Origin: Gemmatimonadota bacterium
Lineage (GTDB): Bacteria > Gemmatimonadota > Gemmatimonadetes > Gemmatimonadales > GWC2-71-9
NCBI GenBank assembly: GCA_003220955.1
Contig: QHTW01000018.1
Span: 997-14,191, forward strand
Reading direction: 5' to 3'
DNA length: 13,195 bases
A model generated the notes under the pieces. That model ran no database searches. It was not told the DNA's origin and saw nothing but the letters and a program-made list of their open reading frames with translations. A program made the translations under genes and the position numbers. Numbering within the stretch: position 1 is the stretch's first letter; each line of letters starts with the position of its first letter. Positions 1 through 6,966 of the stretch are shown in pieces.

Positions 1-547
1 CGGGCTGCCGGCGCGTGTGTTTGCGGAGCTGGGCGTGGAAATCCTCATCGTCACCAATGCTGCCGGCGGCGTGCGGCGCACGTTTCCGGGCGGCACGCTG
101 ATGCTGATCGCCAACCACATCAACCTGATGTGGCGCAACCCCCTGATCGGGCAGCCCGAGCCCGGCGAGCAACGTTTTCCCATCATGCACGAACCGTACG
201 ACGCGGAGTTGCGCACGCTGGCCCGGGGCGTGGCCCGGGACATGGGCATCCGGCTGGAGGAAGGCGTGTACGTGGGTTTGCTCGGCCCTTCCTACGAGAC
301 CCCCGCCGAAGTCCGAATGCTCGAGCGGCTTGGCGCCGATGCGGTCGGGATGTCTACGGTTCCCGAAGTGCTTGTCGCACGCTCGCGCGGCATTCGCTGC
401 CTCGGCTTTTCCATTATTACCAACCCTGGGGCCGGGATTACCGGGGAGGCGCTCTCGCATGAGGATGTGCTCGCGGTGAGCGAGCGGGTCGCCCGGCGGT
501 TATCCGTCGTCCTGAAAGGAGTGCTCCAGCGTCTCAACTTGGCCTGA
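1..547 (+). CDS. Purine nucleoside phosphorylase, 3' part (5' end outside window)
   Basis: The reading frame is open from base 2 and stops with TGA at 545-547, so the start lies upstream and about 181 C-terminal residues are visible. It belongs to the trimeric PNP/MTAP family, cytosolic enzymes that split purine nucleosides with phosphate to give the free base and ribose-1-phosphate (purine salvage). Family landmarks are present in order: TNAAGG, ANHINL...NPL, a MHEPYD segment, GPSYETPAE, GADAVGMSTVPE and SIITN. The Glu of ETPAE and the Asn of ITN match the purine-binding pair of 6-oxopurine-specific PNP, and the Asn argues against methylthioadenosine phosphorylase. The usual NMAAG after the Asn reads NPGAG here, a small deviation. 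The gene is followed by 123 bp before the next start. Family assignment is secure; inosine/guanosine preference is inferred. Confidence 0.93.
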   Translation, partial: GLPARVFAELGVEILIVTNAAGGVRRTFPGGTLMLIANHINLMWRNPLIGQPEPGEQRFPIMHEPYDAELRTLARGVARDMGIRLEEGVYVGLLGPSYETPAEVRMLERLGADAVGMSTVPEVLVARSRGIRCLGFSIITNPGAGITGEALSHEDVLAVSERVARRLSVVLKGVLQRLNLA

Positions 548-670
548 TCCTGACGTTCGTTTTGCAACCCTTTTCCCACCCGCTCTGTCTTATGAACTGA
601 TAACCGCCGCGCGCTGGCCGTCAGCGTTCGCGACCGGGGGTCCACCCTTCACCTCAGCACCCGGACGCAT

Positions 671-3376
671 ATGCCGACCATGCTCCAGCTGCTCCTCGCT
701 CTGGCGGGAAGTCATCCGCCGCTTGTTGTCGTCGATTCGCCACCTCCCGCGCCCGCCGTTCCCGCCCCCGCCCCCGCGCCGCAGCAGCTGCGCGCGGTTC
801 GGCTCGCCAGTGGCCAGGCGGTCAGCATCGACGGCATGCTCGATGAACCGCTCTGGCGGACGGCGGAACGGGTTACGGGCTTTGCGCAGCGCGACCCGAC
901 GCAGGGGGCGGTGCCAACCGAGAGTACCGTCGTCTACATCGCGTATGACGACGCCGCGCTGTATATCGGGGCTCGCCTGTACGACTCGCATCCCGATTCG
1001 ATCGTGGCGCGTCTGGCCCGTCGCGATCAGGGCACAAACTCCGACCGCTTCCAGGTCTACATCGACTCCTATCACGACAAGCGCAGCGGCTTCTATTTCG
1101 GAATCAACGCCGCCGGAACGCTCTACGACGGCACGCTCTTCAACGACGACTGGGACGACGACACCTGGGACGGCGTGTGGGAAGGGAAGGTGACGCGCGA
1201 CTCGCTGGGGTGGACCGCGGAGCTGCGGATCCCCTACTCGCAGCTGCGGTTCGTCAGGCAAGGCCAGTACGTGTGGGGCATCAATTTCCGGCGTGATATC
1301 GCGCGCAAAAACGAGTTTGATTACATCGTCTACACGCCGCGGGATGGTCGTGGCTTCGTGTCGCGATTCCCCGATCTCGTGGGCATCGAGCGGATCGAGC
1401 CGCCGCGCCGGCTCGAGGTCCTGCCGTACGCGACGAGCCGCGCGGCATTCACACGCCAACCCACCGGCAACCCGTTCAACGACGGCTCGAAATTCGAGCC
1501 GCGGTTCGGGGCGGACGCCAGGATCGGTCTCGGCTCGAACCTGACGTTCAACGCCACGATCAACCCCGATTTCGGCCAGGTCGAAGTCGATCCCGCCGTC
1601 GTGAACCTGAGCGACCGGGAGACATTCTTCAACGAGAGGCGGCCGTTCTTTGTCGAAGGCTCGTCCATTTTCCAGTTCGGCTTCGGAGGCCAAAGCAATT
1701 TCTGGGGATTCAACTGGTCGGGACCGAACTTCTTCTACAGCCGCCGGGTCGGGCGCTCGTTGTCCGTGCCGGGCGCACCCGACAAGGGATATGTGGACGG
1801 GCCCGACGGGGCGCACATCCTTGGCGCGGTCAAGTTGACCGGCAAAGTCGCGGGCAGCTGGAACGTGGGTGGCCTGACCGCCGTGACGGCTCGTGAGCGC
1901 GCGACGCTGCAGGACAGCCTCGGCGTCCGCTGGGGTCAGGAGATGGAGCCGCTCGCGGCGTACGGGGTCTACCGCGCCCAGAAGGAGTTCGACAAGGGCC
2001 GCCAGGGGCTCGGCTTTATCTCGACAATCGCGGGCCGGTCGTTCGACGATCCCGTGCTGCGCGATGTCCGCAACAGCAATTCGATGACGGTAGGAACGGA
2101 CGGCTGGGTCTTTCTCGATTCGTCCAAAACGTGGGTGACAACCGCGTGGGTCGCGGGCTCGCGCATCGCCGGATCGCCGGCGCGCATGACGACCGTACAG
2201 CGGAACTCGGCGCACTATTTCCAGCGACCTGACGCGCCGAGTGTGCGAGTCGATTCGAACGCCACGTCGCTGACCGGTACGGCGGCGCGCTTCACGCTCG
2301 CCAAGCAGCGCGGCAACATATTCGTCAACTCCGCGTTCGGTGTGATCTCGCCCGGATTCGACGTCAACGATCTCGGATTCCTCTCGCGCACGGGCTACAT
2401 CAACATGCACCTGGGAGGCGGTCGTACTTGGAGCAAGCCTGGGAAGCTGTTCCGCTATGCGGAGACGGGGGGTGCGCTGTTCCGCAACTATGACTGGGAC
2501 GGCAACATCAACTGGTCGGGTGCGTTCAATTTCGGATACGTGCAGTTCCACAACTACTATTGGGTCAATTGGAACGTCGCGTACAACCCGTGGACGGTCG
2601 ACAATCGCCGCACCCGTGGCGGGCCGCTGATACTCCTGCCGCCGGGCTATCAGTTCGGGCTCGACATGGGCTCCGACAGCCGCAACTCACTGACGCTGGG
2701 CATGGGGGCGTTCACGTACTTCCGCTCGTCGCAGGACGTCGAGTGGTCCACCTACGTCAACGTGCAGTATCGTCCGGCCGCGAATGTGTTGTTGAGCGTG
2801 GGGCCGAACCTGTACAAGCAGACTCAGCCGTACCAGTACATCACCGCGATCGCCGACACGACGGGGGGTGCGCCGAACACGTACAACACGCACTACGTCT
2901 TCGGCGGACTCAATCAGACGGAGCTGTCGGCGGGCATCCGCCTCAACTGGACCTACAGTCCGACGCTGTCGCTGCAGCTCTACGCGCAGCCGCTGATCTC
3001 GGCGGGCCGATACGACTACTACCAGGAGCTCGCGCGCGGTCGCAGCGCGTCGTTCATCCGGTACGGGCGCGACAACGGCTCGACGATCACCTACGTCGAT
3101 TCGACCAAGTCATACACCGTCGATCCCGACGGCGCAGGCCCCGCGCAGCCGCTCTCGTTCGGCAAGCCCGATTTCAACTTCAAATCGCTGCGTGGCAACG
3201 CCGTGCTCCGCTGGGAGTACATGCCGGGTTCGACCCTCTACTTTGTGTGGACGCAGAGCCGGTCGATCGCGGACGATAACGGCGATTTCAGATTCGGTTC
3301 CTCGATGGGGAGCATGCTGCGTGCGCCCGCCGAGAACATCTTCATGATCAAGGCGACCTACTGGTGGAATCCGTAG
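671..3376 (+). CDS. DUF5916 outer-membrane protein with N-terminal CBM9-like domain
   Basis: A 901-residue protein. A short hydrophobic start (LQLLLALAG, about residues 5-13) is followed by a Pro/Ala linker at 24-38. A carbohydrate-binding family 9-like domain comes next, about 50-240, opening with IDGMLDEPLW and containing an Asp/Trp-rich patch at 149-160. From about 250 to the end lies the DUF5916 region, with its hallmark NATINPDFGQVEVDP (294-308) and ERRPFFVEG (322-330). The rest alternates aromatic and polar residues like beta-barrel strands and ends in FMIKATYWWNP, consistent with an outer-membrane barrel. The function of the family is not established; surface glycan binding or uptake is a guess. 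ATG 671 is the first start after an in-frame TGA at 593. ATG 680 is an alternative. Neither has a clear Shine-Dalgarno, and the signal peptide lacks the usual basic n-region. Its stop lies one base from the convergent thiD stop. Confidence 0.9.
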   Translation: MPTMLQLLLALAGSHPPLVVVDSPPPAPAVPAPAPAPQQLRAVRLASGQAVSIDGMLDEPLWRTAERVTGFAQRDPTQGAVPTESTVVYIAYDDAALYIGARLYDSHPDSIVARLARRDQGTNSDRFQVYIDSYHDKRSGFYFGINAAGTLYDGTLFNDDWDDDTWDGVWEGKVTRDSLGWTAELRIPYSQLRFVRQGQYVWGINFRRDIARKNEFDYIVYTPRDGRGFVSRFPDLVGIERIEPPRRLEVLPYATSRAAFTRQPTGNPFNDGSKFEPRFGADARIGLGSNLTFNATINPDFGQVEVDPAVVNLSDRETFFNERRPFFVEGSSIFQFGFGGQSNFWGFNWSGPNFFYSRRVGRSLSVPGAPDKGYVDGPDGAHILGAVKLTGKVAGSWNVGGLTAVTARERATLQDSLGVRWGQEMEPLAAYGVYRAQKEFDKGRQGLGFISTIAGRSFDDPVLRDVRNSNSMTVGTDGWVFLDSSKTWVTTAWVAGSRIAGSPARMTTVQRNSAHYFQRPDAPSVRVDSNATSLTGTAARFTLAKQRGNIFVNSAFGVISPGFDVNDLGFLSRTGYINMHLGGGRTWSKPGKLFRYAETGGALFRNYDWDGNINWSGAFNFGYVQFHNYYWVNWNVAYNPWTVDNRRTRGGPLILLPPGYQFGLDMGSDSRNSLTLGMGAFTYFRSSQDVEWSTYVNVQYRPAANVLLSVGPNLYKQTQPYQYITAIADTTGGAPNTYNTHYVFGGLNQTELSAGIRLNWTYSPTLSLQLYAQPLISAGRYDYYQELARGRSASFIRYGRDNGSTITYVDSTKSYTVDPDGAGPAQPLSFGKPDFNFKSLRGNAVLRWEYMPGSTLYFVWTQSRSIADDNGDFRFGSSMGSMLRAPAENIFMIKATYWWNP

Positions 3377-3377
3377 G

Positions 3378-4196
3378 CTAAAGACCTTCGGTTGGCGGTC
3401 GGGGGGGCGCGGGCACAAAATGATTCAGTGGCCCGTGCCCCTTGTCGCTTCCGAGTCCCGGCGCAGCGGCAATCGCGCGATGGACGAAATCGAGTGCCTC
3501 CTCGACGGCCCGCTCGAGTGGCCGACCGAGCGCGAGGCCCGCGGTGATCGCGGCGGAGAGGGTGCAACCGGTCCCGTGTGTGGATGACGTGTCGATACGC
3601 GGATGCGTGAAGCGCCGCGTGGCGCCGTGCTGCACCAGCACATCCACCAGCGTGGCGGTATCCGCGAGGTGGCCGCCTTTGACGAGCGCGGCGCGCGCGC
3701 CCAGCGCGAGGAGCGCGCGACCCGCTCGCTCCATTTGATCCGGCGTCCGCACTGCCTCGTCGACGAGGATCTCCGCTTCGTTGAGGTTGGGCGTGATGAG
3801 GAGCGCCAGCGGTGCCAGCCGGCGTCCGATCAGCTGCTCGGCGGCGCGATCGAGCAGCCGGTCGCCCGACGTGGCAACCATCACGGGATCGAGTACGTAG
3901 GTGGTGAGCCGATGCTCGGCGACGCGTCGGGCGACGGTCTCCACGATGTCGGGAGATCCCAGCATCCCGCTCTTGAGGGCGGCGGGTCGCAAGTCGGCCA
4001 CGAGGGCGTCGATCTGCTGCGCGACGAGCGTCGCCGGGAGCGCCTGCCAGGCGAGCACGCCGAGCGTATTCTGCGCCGTCACCGCGGTGATCGCGGTGGT
4101 TCCGAACACGCCGAACTGATGAAATGTCTTGAGATCGGCCTGAATCCCCGCCGCGCCACCGGAGTCCGAGCCCGCGATTGTGAGCGCGATTCTCAT
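3378..4196 (-). CDS. thiD: Hydroxymethylpyrimidine / phosphomethylpyrimidine kinase ThiD
   Basis: 272 residues, the normal length for ThiD, a cytosolic ribokinase-like enzyme. It phosphorylates HMP and then HMP-phosphate to HMP pyrophosphate, the pyrimidine half of thiamin. Visible motifs are AGSDSGGAAG (8-17) for the HMP pocket, SGMLGS (76-81), DPVM (103-106), TPNLNEAE (135-142) and THGTGC (206-211), which carries the anion-hole GTG and the Cys equivalent to the catalytic Cys of Salmonella ThiD. ATG at 4196 gives a start exactly at the conserved MxIALTIAGSDS N-terminus, without a recognisable Shine-Dalgarno. It stands alone: no other thi gene or TPP riboswitch is visible nearby. It is convergent with the DUF5916 gene (one base between stops) and divergent from the methyltransferase gene across a 57-bp gap. 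Confidence 0.96.
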   Translation of the reverse strand: MRIALTIAGSDSGGAAGIQADLKTFHQFGVFGTTAITAVTAQNTLGVLAWQALPATLVAQQIDALVADLRPAALKSGMLGSPDIVETVARRVAEHRLTTYVLDPVMVATSGDRLLDRAAEQLIGRRLAPLALLITPNLNEAEILVDEAVRTPDQMERAGRALLALGARAALVKGGHLADTATLVDVLVQHGATRRFTHPRIDTSSTHGTGCTLSAAITAGLALGRPLERAVEEALDFVHRAIAAAPGLGSDKGHGPLNHFVPAPPRPPTEGL

Positions 4197-4240
4197 GTGT
4201 TTGGCAGGCGTGGCTTGGCGAAAGCAACGGCACAGGCAAT

Positions 4241-4246
4241 TTTACT
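4241..4246 (+). promoter_or_regulatory. Possible -10 element for a leaderless methyltransferase mRNA
   Basis: TTTACT matches TATAAT at four of six positions and ends seven bases before the proposed GTG start at 4254. There is no Shine-Dalgarno between them, a spacing expected when transcription starts at or next to the start codon. No convincing -35 sits 17 bp upstream; TTGGCG at 4215 is 20 bp away. Weak evidence on its own, listed because the DUF445 and ffh starts show a similar layout. Confidence 0.28.
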
Positions 4247-4253
4247 GGCACCT

Positions 4254-5057
4254 GTGACCGGCACGAGGACGCACATCCGCAGTAATCTGCAGTCGACCGT
4301 CCGCGATCTCCAACGCCGCAAGGCGCGCGGCCGTCGCGGTCTCGCGGTCGTGGAAGGCGTGCGGCTGGTGGAGGAAGCACTGGCAGCGGGTCTCGAGTTC
4401 AAAGGCGCGCTCGTCTCTCCCGACCTGGCACGCACGACCCGCGGGCAAGCGCTGACGGCCGAGCTGGCCAGCCATGCGATCGCGGTGGAGGAGGTCGGGT
4501 CCCGGACGTTCGGGGATCTCGCGGGGACGGACACCCCGCAGGGAATCCTCGCGATCGTGCAGCCCCGGCTGTGGGCGCTGTCCGATATCGCCGGCGGACC
4601 GATGCTGGTGGTGGACGGCGTCCAGGATCCGGGCAACGTCGGTACGCTGATCCGGACGGCGCACGCGCTCGGGGCCTCGGCGAGCCTCCTGCTGCGCGGC
4701 AGCGCGGATCCGATGAATCCGAAGGCGTTGCGCGCGGCGATGGGAGCGACGTTCCGGCATCCGGTCGTGCAGCTCGACGATGGTCCGTTCATCGCGTGGG
4801 CGCGCGAGCGCGGCGTCACGTTGTGGGCGGCGGCCGCCGACGGCGTTGCGCTGAACCGGGCGATCGACGCCCGGACCTCACGAAAGGAAGAGGGGCTGAT
4901 TGCCGTGATCGTCGGGAACGAGGGCGCCGGGATCAGACCGCAGCTCAATAGCGTCGCGGCGCAGCGCGTCGCGATTCCCCTGGCGCGCGGCGCGGAATCG
5001 CTCAATGTCGCGGTGGCCGCCGGCATCCTGCTCTACGAGGTGGTGCGTGGGCGCTAA
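4254..5057 (+). CDS. SpoU/TrmH-family RNA 2'-O-methyltransferase
   Basis: 267 residues from GTG 4254. This is a SAM-dependent, trefoil-knot (SPOUT) methyltransferase that would modify a ribose 2'-OH in rRNA or tRNA. An N-terminal SpoU substrate-binding domain (about 5-100, with GLAVVEG and TPQGILA) precedes the catalytic domain. That domain has all three SpoU motifs: PGNVGTLIRTAHALG (126-140), IVGNEGAGI (219-227) and IPLARGAESLNVAVAAGILLYE (241-262), with the motif 1 Asn/Arg and the motif 3 Ser-Leu-Asn intact. The frame stays open far upstream, but that stretch is antisense to thiD. GTG 4254 places the start where SpoU_sub_bind proteins begin; TTG 4215 and GTG 4197 are alternatives. It overlaps the next gene by 11 bp, so it heads a coupled four-gene cluster. 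The RNA target (RlmB-like or TsnR-like) cannot be told from sequence. Confidence 0.9.
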   Translation: MTGTRTHIRSNLQSTVRDLQRRKARGRRGLAVVEGVRLVEEALAAGLEFKGALVSPDLARTTRGQALTAELASHAIAVEEVGSRTFGDLAGTDTPQGILAIVQPRLWALSDIAGGPMLVVDGVQDPGNVGTLIRTAHALGASASLLLRGSADPMNPKALRAAMGATFRHPVVQLDDGPFIAWARERGVTLWAAAADGVALNRAIDARTSRKEEGLIAVIVGNEGAGIRPQLNSVAAQRVAIPLARGAESLNVAVAAGILLYEVVRGR

Positions 5058-5817
5058 CGTCGTCATCATCATCGGCGCCGTGCTGCTCGGCCTGTGCTTC
5101 GGCAGCTTCCTCAACGTCTGCATCCTGCGGCTGCCGCGCGACCAGTCGCTGCTCAAGCCGCGCTCGACGTGCCCGAACTGCAAACAGCCGATCGCGTGGC
5201 GTGATAACATCCCGCTGTTTTCGTGGCTCTGGCTCCGCGGCAAGTGCCGCTGGTGCCACAAGCCGATCTCCAGGCAGTACCCGCTCATCGAAGCCCTCGT
5301 CGGGTTGCTGTTCGGCGCGTCGGTCCTGGCGTACGGTCCCACCTTGCATGCCGTCGCCGCCGCGCTGTTTGGAACGATCCTGCTCGGTATCGCGATTACG
5401 GACGCGCGCCATTACATCATCCCCGACGAATTCACGTGGGGAGGTCTCGTGATCGGTCTGGTGCTCGCGCTCGGGGGCGGCGTCCAGGGATTCGTCCAGG
5501 CGCTGCTGGGCGCGACGGTCGGTTTCGTACTGCTGTGGCTCGTGGGACTGGCGGGGACGTGGGTGTTCAAGGAAGAGGCGATGGGCGGCGGCGACGTGAA
5601 AATGATGGCGATGGTCGGCAGCTTCGTCGGGTGGCGCGGCGTGTTGCTGACGGTGTTCGCCGGCGCGGCACTCGGCTCGCTGATTTTTGTCCCGCTGTCC
5701 ATCAAGAAGAAGCGACTGGTACCGTTCGGGGTATTCCTGGCTGTCGGCGCGGTGGTGGCCTTCGTCTTCGGTGACGCCATCATCGCCTGGTACGGGCATT
5801 TTCTCAAAGGCGACTGA
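5047..5817 (+). CDS. pilD: Prepilin leader peptidase / N-methyltransferase (A24 family)
   Basis: 256 residues from GTG 5047, an integral inner-membrane aspartic protease. It cleaves type IV prepilin or pseudopilin leaders and usually N-methylates the new N-terminus. The N-terminal cytoplasmic domain has FGSFLNVCILRLP (18-30) and the zinc tetracysteine C42-x2-C45...C67-x2-C70 expected of bifunctional PilD. The catalytic aspartates are D119 (ITDARHYIIPDE) and D183 in GGGDVK. A late PFGVFLA segment and about seven hydrophobic helices complete the fold. The GTG start overlaps the methyltransferase stop by 11 bp and begins directly at the first membrane helix. An ATG at 5005 would add a non-hydrophobic tail read out of frame from the upstream gene and was not used. 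No pilin or secretion ATPase gene lies in the window, so its substrates must be encoded elsewhere. Confidence 0.95.
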   Translation: MGANVVIIIGAVLLGLCFGSFLNVCILRLPRDQSLLKPRSTCPNCKQPIAWRDNIPLFSWLWLRGKCRWCHKPISRQYPLIEALVGLLFGASVLAYGPTLHAVAAALFGTILLGIAITDARHYIIPDEFTWGGLVIGLVLALGGGVQGFVQALLGATVGFVLLWLVGLAGTWVFKEEAMGGGDVKMMAMVGSFVGWRGVLLTVFAGAALGSLIFVPLSIKKKRLVPFGVFLAVGAVVAFVFGDAIIAWYGHFLKGD

Positions 5818-5823
5818 CGAGCG

Positions 5824-6966
5824 ATGGGCAATCCCTTCGAGGGACTCTTCGATTCCGGTGACGTGCTCGAGCGCGTCGGCATCGACATCACGGCGCAGGC
5901 GCGCCGCGGCGATCTCGAGCCGGTGCGCTGCCGCGACGCCGAGGTCGCCCGGGTCGTGGATATTCTGCTCAGGCAAGGGAAGAACAATGCGGCGCTCGTG
6001 GGGAAGGCCGGGGTCGGCAAAACCGCGATCGTGGAAGGTCTGGCCCAACGCATTGCCGCAGGAGACGTCCCGCCCGCGCTCAAGGATGCGCGGATTCTGG
6101 GACTGGATCATGTGTCCATGCTGGCAGGCACGTCCTTCCGGGGCCAGTACGAGGACCGGATGCGTCGACTCGTTCAGGCGCTGCAGGCCGACCGCAATCT
6201 CATTCTCTTCGTGGACGAACTGCACAACCTCATCGGGCAAGGCACGGCGATGGGGGCTGCGATGGACGCGGGGAACATGCTGAAGCCGGCGCTCGTCCGC
6301 GGCGACATCCGCGTCATCGGCGCGACGACCGGCGAGGAGTATGCCAAGTGGATCAAGACCGATCCCGCCCTCGAACGCCGCTTCCAGCCGGTCACCATCG
6401 AGGAGTTGGACGCGATTCAGACGTGGGAGGTGCTCGTCGCCCGCCGGCCGCGGCTCGAGCGGCACCACGCCGTCGCAATCTCGGACGACGCGCTGAAGGC
6501 CGCGATCGTGCTGACCGACCGGTTCGTGCCCGACCGCGCGCGTCCCGACAAGGCGATCGACGTGCTCGATGAAGCCTGCGCGCATGCCCAGGCGACTGCG
6601 CTCGTCTCGCCGGAGCTCGACAAGCTGATTCGCGACCGCAAGAAGGTCGAAGCACTGATGCGGCGCGGGCTGTCCGAAGAGACGGTACCCGAAGAGCCGA
6701 TGCCGGATCTTGCCACGGTGCTGCAGCGATTTGGCGAAGAACTGAACGAGCTGCTGGGCGGCGAAGGTCGCCGCAAGAAGCCGCAGGAAGAACCTCCGCC
6801 GCCCTCCGGCGACGTCCGGCGCCCTTCGGCGCTCGAAGACCAGCGGGCCGACCTCGACGGACGCCTGCGCGCCGAGCTCGAGCGCCAGGGCATCGTCGTA
6901 ACGGGGAAGGAAGTCGCGCGCGTGGTAGGGGTCGCCATCGGGAAAGGAATCGAATGGGCCGGCTGA
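5824..6966 (+). CDS. Single-ring AAA+ ATPase, ClpA/ClpB D1-like
   Basis: 380 residues resembling only the first AAA+ module (D1) of ClpA/ClpB unfoldases. Walker A is GKAGVGKT (60-67) and Walker B is LILFVDELH (126-134). Sensor 1 lies around GATT (156-159). Paired arginine fingers are R185/R186 in PALERRF, and sensor 2 lies in the RPDKAIDVLDEA region. The pore-loop aromatic is Phe105 in GTSFRGQYE, where ClpB has Tyr in GAKYRGEFE. There is no N-terminal substrate domain, no full ClpB middle coiled coil and no second ATPase domain. The tail has a charged Pro-rich linker (about 315-345) and ends in GIVVTGKEVARVVGVAIGKG, which looks like the lead-in to a D2 domain that never follows. It begins 6 bp after pilD and overlaps the next gene by 13 bp. 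It is probably a hexameric remodeller; its substrate is unknown. Confidence 0.85.
   Translation: MGNPFEGLFDSGDVLERVGIDITAQARRGDLEPVRCRDAEVARVVDILLRQGKNNAALVGKAGVGKTAIVEGLAQRIAAGDVPPALKDARILGLDHVSMLAGTSFRGQYEDRMRRLVQALQADRNLILFVDELHNLIGQGTAMGAAMDAGNMLKPALVRGDIRVIGATTGEEYAKWIKTDPALERRFQPVTIEELDAIQTWEVLVARRPRLERHHAVAISDDALKAAIVLTDRFVPDRARPDKAIDVLDEACAHAQATALVSPELDKLIRDRKKVEALMRRGLSEETVPEEPMPDLATVLQRFGEELNELLGGEGRRKKPQEEPPPPSGDVRRPSALEDQRADLDGRLRAELERQGIVVTGKEVARVVGVAIGKGIEWAG

Noticed and set aside
562..596. TTGCAA and TATGAA as a promoter for the DUF5916 gene
   Set aside because: The spacing is 23 bp, too long for a sigma-70 type promoter, and neither box is strong.
590..2551. A 653-codon open frame on the minus strand, antisense to the DUF5916 gene
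   Set aside because: The plus-strand product is an unmistakable DUF5916 protein. The antisense translation is Arg/Val/Glu-rich without motifs, the usual by-product of GC-rich third positions.
3311..3321. agcatgctgcg, identical to 11 bases of the ffh palindrome
   Set aside because: It lies in a conserved coding part of the DUF5916 gene and its flanks do not continue the palindrome; best taken as chance.
3380..3445. Short stems (gggcac/gtgccc, acc/ggt) near the convergent stops as a terminator
   Set aside because: They lie inside thiD coding sequence, the loops are long or the stems tiny, and no T-tract follows.
3603..4253. Long plus-strand extension upstream of the SpoU methyltransferase, giving a 484-residue protein
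   Set aside because: It is antisense to thiD, whose motifs are clear. The extra part has no domain, and SpoU proteins begin near 4254.
4197..4253. A TPP riboswitch in front of thiD
   Set aside because: The gap is only 57 bp and shows none of the conserved TPP aptamer segments (for example CUGAGA).
5002..6585. A 527-codon minus-strand frame across pilD and the ATPase gene
   Set aside because: His/Arg/Asp-rich low-complexity translation opposite two genes with complete motif sets; a shadow frame.
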